Assembly: GCF_905147365.1 (NCBI RefSeq)
Contig: NC_056410.1
Coordinates: 3,695,501 to 3,759,500, forward strand
Origin: Aricia agestis
Taxonomy: Eukaryota; Arthropoda; Insecta; Lepidoptera; Lycaenidae
DNA length: 64,000 nt
Direction: 5' to 3'
Every line of letters starts with the position of its first letter. Within the stretch, counting starts at the first letter, position 1. Shown here one piece after another: positions 56,653 to 64,000 of this stretch. The notes under the pieces are model-generated. The model worked only from the letters and a program-made list of their open reading frames with translations. It was not told where the DNA came from and ran no database searches. The position numbers and the translations under genes are program-made.

Positions 56653-59600
56653 ATGGCGGTCGGTAAAAATAAGGGACTGTCCAAAGGTGGCAAAAAGGGT
56701 GTTAAGAAGAAGATGTAAGTTAAAAATATGCTTTCTAGTGTATTCTTTGAGCTTTAATCTATAAACTGTATTTGCCGAAAAGTTGTCTTATCAAGTGATT
56801 TCAGAAATATTTTTTGATAAAGTTACATGGCTCGTGTCAAAGGACAATCCACCGAACACCGAACTTAATTATAAAGTGTACTATAATTACTCAGTGTATT
56901 TGTTAATGCAACACGCTTGTCATTAATTATGTGACTTTGTAAATTTAATACCCAGAAGAAAGAAATGCGCTAGGAAATAGGTAAATATGTGTGTGTTGGA
57001 GGTTATGTTTAACTAACATTTTGTTTCAGTGTTGATCCCTTCACCCGCAAAGATTGGTACGATGTTAAGGCCCCGTCTATGTTCACTAAGAGGCAAGTGG
57101 GCACCACCCTTGTCAACCGTACTCAGGTTAGTTTCTAATAATGATTGATACTTTACTAAAATCTATAATATATCTAGAGGAAGTAGTTCAATGTTTGAGT
57201 TGAGGAGGCTAGTACCTTGCCACGTGAGAATTTTGTTATTCGTGTCGTTATCACTACATGTGCAGTGCAAAATATGAATCCCATGCTTGTCTATGAACTA
57301 AAACATTACCATGATGATCTACCTAGCTCGCAATGACACATATCTGATGAAAAAGATTGTTCCCTTTTGATTTACTGCTGACAAAATAATAAATTATTAA
57401 AGATATAATAATTATGCTTGTGTAAGTAGTTTAAAAAGTCGTAGTTTGTTCTAGGGAACCAAAATCGCTTCGGAGGGCCTGAAGGGACGCGTGTTTGAAG
57501 TGTCCCTGGCTGATCTGCAAGCCGACACTGATGCAGAAAGGTAAATATTATTTTATACTACACTTGCTCTTCATTGTATGTTACAGGATAGTTCTTGTTG
57601 CAGAACTAGTTTCTGAATGGAATTGTAGTAGGCATCCTTTTAGAAAGTATGTTCAATTCAAAAAGTATTATAAAACCAACTTGCTAAATTACTAGATTTG
57701 ATTCTAACCTTATCACTTAAATAACATGCTTTACACTATGCCTCTAAATTTGTCATTAACAAAGTGGTAATATTATTTTGTTGTATGATTACATTGACTA
57801 CAGTAAACATGGGTTCTAATTAACTTTTCATTTCAGGTCTTTCCGTAAATTCCGTCTCATTGCTGAGGATGTTCAGGGCCGCAATGTTCTCTGCAACTTC
57901 CATGGCATGGACTTGACCACTGACAAGCTCAGGTAAATCAGTGTTTTCTTGTTGTTATATTATTATTTACACTGTTTTGGGATTTTGCAAAATAATACAT
58001 TGCATTCTATAGTAAGAATCGCATAAATTGTACATAAATTATCCCCTGTATTTAGATGTCTTTTTTTTTATATTTATACAAATGCAGTCCAGCTATTCAA
58101 AGGCTTAATAATGGCCTTTGTATCGTTACAAACTGCAAATATTATAAGCTTTCACTTGATAGTTGCTCTTAATGATTTTTAATTTTTGAGCATTTTCAGT
58201 CACTGCAACAATTCTTTACATCTAAAATTGACAATAAATAACACAATTTAAAAAAAATCTTTAGAATATTTTTTCTCCAAAAATAATAAAATGATAGTTT
58301 TCCGCATATCTTTAATTTTATGTGCTAACAATATAATGGCATTTTACAGATGGATGGTTAAGAAATGGCAAACCCTTGTGGAGGCCAACATTGACGTAAA
58401 GACCACAGACGGCTACCTCCTCCGTGTGTTCTGCATTGGCTTCACCAACAAAGACACACTAAGCCAGCGCAAGACCTGCTATGCTCAACACACTCAGGTA
58501 TATAAGTTGTTCTTTCAATAACTAATAACTTAGGCTACTTAATTATGCTGTTAACCTAATGCTGTCCTTGTCTATTAGTTCATCATGTCCAGTTAATTCA
58601 TCAAGCCCCATACAGTCACCGGTGACCGAGACACAATAGAAATTCTATTGTCTCGTTTTTCCACGATCGAAGGGTTAAGTGAGTCACAAATTTTAAGTTG
58701 ATGATGTTTCACTATACAGCTTTGTTGCCCAGAAATTAGTTTTTTAGTCATAGTAATTACGAGCATATTTTGAAATATTGCAGCCCAGCTATATAATGGT
58801 CTAACTATAACCTTTATATCGTTTCAAGCTGCAAATATCAATGCTTCCACATAAACTTGTGTTTTTTACTATGGTTGTAAAAGGCCCATTATGTCGTTGC
58901 TACATTTATATTTTTAAAAATCAATACTTATTTTTAATAAGATGAATAGAGAATCATTATTATAATTAAACTCAAGAAGCTGGCATAAAACTCAAGTTTT
59001 TAAGCTATTTATTTATTATTGTTACTGGTGTGCATCACACTAACAGTAATTATAAAAGTGATGCAACTAATTTATAAAATAAAATTATTTTACTATTATT
59101 ACAGGTCCGTGCTATCAGAAAGAAGATGTGTGAAATTATCACCCGTGACGTAGCTAATTCAGAGCTGAGGGAGGTTGTGAACAAACTGATCCCTGACTCC
59201 ATCGCCAAGGACATTGAGAAGGTCTGCCACAGCATCTACCCACTCCGTGATGTCTGCATCCGCAAGGTAATTTCCCTTTTATATTGCAATAAAATTACAG
59301 TACAACTATATTCTATGGCTCATCTAATCTTGGTGTTCTATGGCAGATAATGTTTATAAATAAATCAATTTTCAAAACACATTAAGAACTTAGTTGTATG
59401 TTGTAGTTATTAGTTGTATCAAAATTTCTTGAACTTTTAAGATGTAGAAAAATTCTATACTTTCAAATGATGACACACCTAGCTCGCAATGATCAATCAC
59501 ATGATGAAACTTCATGTTCCCTTTTGATTTTACTTCTGAAGAATTGTATAAGGTCGAAATTTGTAAACAAAGTCTGTACCGCATGAAAGTAATCTGTGAA

Positions 59601-59754
59601 TTGTGTTTAGGTCAAGGTGCTGAAGAGGCCGCGTTTCGAGATTGCTAAACTGATGGAGTTGCACGGCGAGGGTGGCGGCGGCAAGCGCGGTGAGGCCGGA
59701 GACAAGTCTGAACGTCCTGAGGGCTATGAACCGCCTGTACAAGAAAGTGTATAA
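56653..59754 (+). CDS. RPS3A: Ribosomal protein S3A (eS1), 264 aa
   Basis: Structural protein of the small ribosomal subunit (eS1), near the mRNA exit. Exons 56653-56714, 57030-57126, 57455-57540, 57837-57932, 58350-58497, 59105-59266, 59611-59754; 795 nt, which gives exactly the usual 264 aa. The N-terminus is MAVGKNKGLSKGGKKGVKKK; later exons read 'DPFTRKDWYDVKAP', 'GRVFEVSLADLQAD', 'MVKKWQTLVEANIDVKTTDG' and 'LKRPRFEIAKLMELHGEGG'. All splice sites are GT-AG and in phase. Four introns hold candidate snoRNAs. Codon use is GC-richer than the surroundings, as expected for a highly expressed gene. Confidence 0.97.
57303..57386 (+). ncRNA. Candidate box C/D snoRNA, RPS3A intron 2
   Basis: C box ATGATGA at 57311, an internal C'-like TGATGA near 57355 and D box CTGA at 57378-57381. 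It shares 'CCTAGCTCGCAATGA' and 'TGTTCCCTTTTGATTT' with the candidate at 59462-59544 while the rest of the introns differ. The 'TGTTCCCTTTTGATTT' block just before the D box is the likely guide. The terminal stem is weak. Confidence 0.65.
58084..58213 (+). ncRNA. Candidate H/ACA snoRNA, RPS3A intron 4
   Basis: First hairpin closed by GCAG..CTGC (58084-58136) with an inner CAAAGGC/GCCTTTG stem. H-box-like ATATTA follows. A second hairpin around GTTGCTC..GAGCAT ends with ACA at 58208-58210, three bases before the end. A relative lies in intron 5. Confidence 0.6.
58789..58906 (+). ncRNA. Candidate H/ACA snoRNA, RPS3A intron 5
   Basis: GCAG..CTGC closes the first hairpin (58789-58831). Its inner stem TATAATGGT/AACCTTTATA has different bases from the intron 4 copy but still pairs, while the unpaired flanks 'CCAGCTAT' and 'ATCGTT' are kept. 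ACA at 58901-58903 lies three bases before the end. Confidence 0.6.
59462..59544 (+). ncRNA. Candidate box C/D snoRNA, RPS3A intron 6
   Basis: C box ATGATGA at 59467, C'-like ATGATGA near 59501, D box CTGA at 59536-59539. 'AATTCT' upstream and 'AGAATT' downstream can form a terminal stem. Related to the intron 2 candidate. Confidence 0.68.
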
Positions 59755-60039
59755 GTTTTAATATACATCAAAAAAATATTAACTCTTTCATTAATCCTAA
59801 AATATATATATTACATATCTGGTTACCTCTTCACGCTTCAACCGCTGAACGAAGTTATTATCCCGAAAAAATGTATCATTCCCGCGCGATAAACTAATTA
59901 CGGCGTTACAAAGTTGCGGGCGTCATAGTTTATTTTAAATATTTAGGCTGTGTTCACACTACAATAATAATTATACTCAACCTGCGGACCGCAGGGACTT
60001 TATCATTGGCCCGCGAAAAGTCAAACTCGCACTGCCCTT
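59755..60039. other. RPS3A 3' flank
   Basis: Holds the RPS3A 3' end and a dispersed repeat piece ('CCTCTTCACGCTTCAACCGC', about 59827). No gene. No canonical AATAAA close to the stop. Confidence 0.45.
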
Positions 60040-61640
60040 TTTTTTTTTTTTTTTTTTTCGAAAGGGTCTAAGCTACTGGTCTGGTTAAGACCATGGTAGT
60101 TTAATCGTGGCTATAACTAGTCTGTTGCTAGTTGGTTTGGAAATAAACAATGAGGGAGGCCTGGCCCCCTCCCCTAAAGTCACACGTGTGACATTTTAGA
60201 CGGGCAATATTGGGGAGAGCTACGAAAATAAGCTATTTTTATCTGACGTGGGGACACGGGTCCCCCCTGCTCTTAAGGGGTCCGACCCCTTACTCACTCT
60301 CAGACGAGTGAGGCTGCTCGCGCGCGGTAGCACAAACTAGCTGCGTACGAGTTATCGCGGTAGATGAGCTCAAGTTATTAATGTTATTGCTTAAAAGAGG
60401 GCCGTCCCTCTCCCCTTCCGAGTCCGCGTGTATGTTCTAATGTCAAAGTAATTGGTAGAGCTCTCTACGACAATGTCGCGGTCGCGGCCATGATTTAGGT
60501 GTGTTGCTATCCGCATGCGAACTCGAACCCGGGATCGAGCTCGGCACCGGATTTCGGTCGGTCTGTCTGTTTGTCGTTCGGGTCGTGTTAAGTCCTCGGG
60601 GAAGGCGCCGGCGTCGTCCCCGGTGCAATACTAACCACGCGGGTGAGTGTGATTTGAGTTTACGTAACTGTACACAGTACGTTACGTATTCTGTGATGGG
60701 GTCTACAGGGTCGGCTAAGATATGCTTAGGCCGTCTGAAGGGGTATCGGAATGATGCGTCATGTTCGTAGTCCACAGCCTTACGAATGAGCGGATTGGGA
60801 TGTACTTTGCCTTTCTCAAAGAATCTCTCTGAGAGTTCTTTGATATAGGCTTTGATAGTGATAAGCTGGCAGTCTCTATGCAAGTCGATGTTTCGCATGT
60901 AACGGGGGGCACCTGTTGCCATGCGCAAAAAACGGTTTTGTACTCGTTGCAATTGGTTCATCTGATTGTCACTTATGTGTGCGAAAGAGACGCACGCATA
61001 AGTGAGTATCGTTCTTATACATGTTTTGTATAAGGTGAGCTTATGTCTTATGGCGGCTCTCGACATAGGCGAACGCGTTGGCCAACGCGTCTGCAGACGC
61101 GTTGGCCCAATGTGTAGAACGGGCGTTCGCGCGTTGGCCGTAGGTATTTAGACGTTGGCCAACGCGCGAACGCCCGTTCTACACATTGGGCCAACGCGTC
61201 TGCAGACGCGTTGGCCAACGCGTTCGCCTATGTCGAGAGCCGGCATTAAGGACATTTTGCTACTTGCGTTGAGTAAAGGATATAATTTGTATAATACGAA
61301 TTTCGCTTTACGTACGGTATTCGATATATGGTTCGTGAATGACATCGACTTGTTTAGTACTACTCCTAAGTATTTGACAGCCGTGACTTCGGGAATTAAT
61401 TTTCCGTGCAACTAATAGGTTGCATTTTCTTACGTTTTAGTCCGTTAAATAATATAGCGTGACTTTTGTCGGGGTTTAGTTCAATTCTCCATTTAGCGAA
61501 CCATTTACCGAGTTCGGTAACTGCTTCTTGGAGTTTTTTGGACGCGAAAGCTATTTGGCGATGAGCAAAGAAAAGGGCCGTGTCGTCCGCGAATAGCGCT
61601 TTTTGTACTCGAGGGTGGGTGGGCAAATCGGACGTGTCCG
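60040..61640 (-). pseudogene. 5'-truncated LINE (Jockey-like) reverse transcriptase, with MITE insertion
   Basis: On the minus strand, from 61626: 'KALFADDTALFFAHRQ' (catalytic FADD), 'RIELNPDKSHAILF', 'VTAVKYLGVVLN', then after the MITE 'RHKLTLYKTCIRTILTYACV' and the C-terminal region to the stop at 60443. A long 3' UTR ends in a poly-T run (poly-A on minus) at 60040-60058. One frameshift lies near 61405. The 5' half of the LINE is missing. The inserted MITE at 61051-61245 splits the frame. Confidence 0.85.
61051..61245. mobile_element. 195-bp palindromic MITE inside the LINE
   Basis: Arms of about 88 bp pair almost perfectly (TGGCGGCTCTCGACATAGGC at the left; the right end ends CGAGAGCCGGCA). 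Flanked by TTA at 61048-61050 and 61246-61248. Removing it with one TTA joins the LINE reading frame in phase ('SSKMSL' to 'RHKLTLYK'). The 3-bp TWA-type duplication suggests a Harbinger-mobilised MITE. Confidence 0.9.
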
Positions 61641-61785
61641 CACTGGGCTACCGCACTGCTAATGCTGTATCCACACATGCCGCCGGCTTCGGTGACAAGG
61701 GAAACCCGGCGGCATGTGTGGATGCACCATTAGGCAGCTATCCCCAACCCGCGAGCCGCATGCGCTCCGGTAGGTAGGAGTATTA
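61641..61785. repeat. GC-rich inverted repeat next to the LINE
   Basis: ATCCACACATGCCGCCGG at 61669 is inverted as CCGGCGGCATGTGTGGAT at about 61707. Outer 'CACTGCTAATGC' and 'GCACCATTAGGCAG' blocks weakly pair. It truncates the 5' side of the LINE. Confidence 0.6.
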
Positions 61786-62011
61786 GTGTTCTGTGCGTAT
61801 GCGGCCCACCGGAACTTTATGTGGCTCGCGTCCATTTTGAAATTTACGCTCACCGGCAAGCTGATAATGTATTATAGTCGCGTCGTGAAGGTCGTAATTT
61901 TTTTCCACTTTTAAATCGTTAATTTTGAAAAATGTTATTTCTTCTTCTTCTTCTTTTGGCGTAAGGTTATTTTCCACCCTAAAAAATGTTGCGGCTATAA
62001 AGTTAATATAT

Positions 62012-62150
62012 TCGACAAGGCTTTAATTGAATGTGTCAATGTCAGTCAATGTGCGCTGCTGGTAAAGGAGAACTGTCAAAAATGACGTTTTTGTATGCTA
62101 GAAGCGTTAGTTCCTTTTCTCGCCACCTTCATAAACAGCCTTGTCGAACT
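62012..62150. mobile_element. Small MITE, second copy of the one nested at 39370-39515
   Basis: TTCGACAAGGCTTTAA at the left and AAACAGCCTTGTCGAA at the right. The middle 'AACTGTCAAAAATGACGTTT' is shared with the other copy. Confidence 0.7.
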
Positions 62151-62462
62151 CTATATATTATTTTGCTTTATGGCTCAGTTGAATAAGTTGAACTTTTATA
62201 TGCTGTTGTAACAAAAAAAAAGTTTGACATATTTTGTCATTTGTGTATTGTGATATGCCACGATCATGAAGGTATAATACTATGCCACGATCATGCCATT
62301 GGAATTTATCCATAAACCTTTAATACGACAGTATATTATATTAAGTCTATGGATTTATCATATATACTAGTAATCTGTGGCACAGAATACAAATTACTCA
62401 ATCTGTGGGGATTTATGGATTTGGGAGCAAGGAATTAATATATCTACGTATAACTAGTATAT

Positions 62463-62718
62463 ACAGGCTGCAACCAAAAATAAGTGATAATACTTTAGGT
62501 TGTGTACGTGTTCCTTATAGAGAATTCACTATGAAAGTAGCAGCGCTGAAAGACCAAAAATTTTTTCCACTTTTGTATGGGGAAAGTCGTGACGCCCTTG
62601 CCCATAGAATAGTGAAAAAAAATTTCGTCTTTCAGCGCTGCTACTTTCACAGTGAACTCTCTACAAGGAACACGTACACATGTAAAGTATTACCACTTAT
62701 TTTTGTTACACACTGTAT
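62463..62718. mobile_element. Palindromic MITE
   Basis: Arms start CAACCAAAAATAAGTGATAA and pair across nearly the whole element through GAAAGTAGCAGCGCTGAAAG. One arm alone is at 52717-52853. Right flank ACACACTGTATT mirrors the left 'TATACAGGCTG'. Confidence 0.75.
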
Positions 62719-62719
62719 T

Positions 62720-63030
62720 AATTCCATGTTTAGGAGTGATTGGGAGTTTTGCCGGGAATGTGAAAAAGTTGTTTTTGTATTATTTTCCTAAAATTGTGCT
62801 GGGTTTTTAATGTGTAATATTGGTAGGATATTAACCTGTGAGTGCCTCCATAGGCACTTCACATGGCTATTTGTATTTGCTATTGGCTATTTGTTATATA
62901 TTTTGTCAAAATTATTGACGTATGTACACAAGAAGGAAATAAAGGCAAATACGGCCTTCCACACATGGACGTCAAATACCAAACTTTTACTTGATTTTCT
63001 TTACTTGCCTTTTTTTTATAATTATTAATA
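62720..63030. other. Intergenic, no gene seen
   Basis: Short open frames without homology. A 'GTGAGTGCCTCCATAGGCAC' hairpin lies near 62839. Confidence 0.4.
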
Positions 63031-63656
63031 CACTAGCTGTTGCCCGCGACTTCATCCGCGTGGACTTCAGTTTATAGCGCGCGATGTCAACAAAATTGGT
63101 GTCAAAAGCTTTTATAAAAAAAACCCTGGTACCCCTTCAATCAAAACAGCTGTGCAGTGTGCACATAATATTTCATTTTTTTAAATTAAACTTTATATTT
63201 TATGCCAAATTTTAAAGCTTATTTAGCCCCCCAATTACACAACCTTACCCGTAAACTATTTATCATTGATAGGTTTAAGGTTACGCCACTGTATATAATA
63301 TAAAGTACTCACTTATTAAATAACGTAAAAAAGAAATAACAATCGAAAAAAATCGAAAATCAAATGTATGATGATACCACCTCTTATAGAAAGATGTTGG
63401 GCAAGCGTTAGCGCGAAGTAAGAGACGCACGGCGCCATCTAGTATGAATTTTTGGAACTAACTTAATTTAAACAAATTTTCGTATTTTCACCCCCTTACA
63501 ATCCTTTTTTCCAGTAAAAAAGTAGCCTATGTCCTTTCTCAGGCTTTAGACTATCTGTATACAAAATTTCATTACAATCGGTTCGGTAGTTTTGGCGTGA
63601 AAGCGAGACAGACAGACAGATAGAGATACTTTCGCATTTATAATATTAGTATAGAT
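63031..63656 (-). repeat. Dispersed lepidopteran repeat, inverted copy
   Basis: Starts ACTAGCTGTTGCCCGCGACT (the complement of the end at 43890-43912) and ends with the common 'TTTATAATATTAGTATAGAT' sequence. Confidence 0.6.
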
Positions 63657-64000
63657 TTGACTCCTTTGATGTGCGTCAAAAACCGACAAAGGTACGGATA
63701 CGTGTATTTGGTATAATTCAGTATACTATGTCGGCTGTACACTCTCGCCGAGACACAGCGAGGCGGCCCGAGTGCGAGAGTGTAAATGGGTGCGCTCGCC
63801 TCGTCTCGCCTGTCTCGAACCCTCTCGGTCCGGTGTCGGTATTTGCGCCCGAGACAAAGGGTCTCGCGATGAAAGCGAGCGCATTACTGTACACTCTCGC
63901 GTTTTTCACTACTAGTCGCGCCGCTAGACAGTGCAGAACAGAGAAATAACAATAATAAACGTCATTATCAGTCATTATCTGTGAGAAATAAAATTAAATA
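63657..64000. other. GC-rich segment at the right edge, possible Harbinger-type terminus
   Basis: 'TACACTCTCGCCGAGACA' and similar blocks near 63738 and 63890 are inverted against 'GAGTGCGAGAGTGTAAA' at 63770, recalling the ends at 10861 and 11690. The two 85-92 aa frames on both strands are side effects of GC-rich sequence. No gene is called. Confidence 0.35.

Noticed and set aside
63671..63975. Overlapping 85-92 aa genes at the right edge
   Set aside because: Both strands are open only because the segment is GC-rich with inverted blocks; no domain seen.

Overview
The window looks like nuclear DNA of a moth or butterfly (Lepidoptera). It is AT-rich, has spliced genes with GT-AG introns and insect-type proteins, and is crowded with repeats that look lepidopteran: a tRNA-derived SINE, two copies of a Metulj-like poly-A SINE, mariner elements, short PIF/Harbinger derivatives, many fold-back MITEs and a DIRS retroelement. 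The species cannot be named from the sequence alone.

Seven protein-coding host genes can be supported. From left to right they are: the first coding exon of glycogen synthase (minus, 105-243, running off the left edge); a nine-exon BRCA2 gene (minus, 14900-24256, about 2172 aa, 10 clear and 2 degenerate BRC repeats, plus helical, OB1, tower and OB2/OB3 regions); ERH, the enhancer-of-rudimentary homolog (plus, 25478-26314); a nine-finger C2H2 zinc-finger gene (minus, 31131-34629); a C1orf198-like gene (plus, 39988-42220); a DJ-1/PARK7 homolog with a possible mitochondrial leader (minus, 44366-49673); and ribosomal protein RPS3A (plus, 56653-59754). I assembled the exons from splice sites and reading phase, and all joins are in frame. 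RPS3A also carries four candidate snoRNAs in its introns: a related pair of box C/D type and a related pair of H/ACA type.

The space between genes is mostly mobile DNA. 1019-6091 is a nearly complete but decayed DIRS-type tyrosine-recombinase retroelement, with inverted terminal repeats and an internal complementary region that joins both termini. 6780-9305 is a three-level nest: a dispersed repeat, a non-LTR retrotransposon, and a second repeat ending in (TA)n. MITEs with long inverted repeats lie at 12734-13638, 13814-14514, 14579-14710, 17511-17954, 35733-36423 (with a perfect 10-bp target duplication), 37376-37686, 42491-43155 and elsewhere. A mariner copy (44776-46028) sits inside a MITE in the last DJ-1 intron, with its transposase broken by small indels. 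53946-56487 is a DD41D mariner-like element with about 450-bp terminal inverted repeats. Its 360-aa transposase ORF is open but seems to lack the first catalytic Asp. 60040-61640 is a 5'-truncated LINE split by a 195-bp palindromic MITE with a TAA target duplication.

BRCA2 and ERH are head to head, 1.2 kb apart, with a Harbinger relic between them, so their promoters may be linked. C1orf198-like and DJ-1 are convergent. The host genes have no shared pathway apart from this arrangement; the window is an ordinary repeat-rich gene neighbourhood. The most noteworthy items are the BRC-repeat expansion, the snoRNA set, the DIRS structure and the catalytically damaged yet open transposase.
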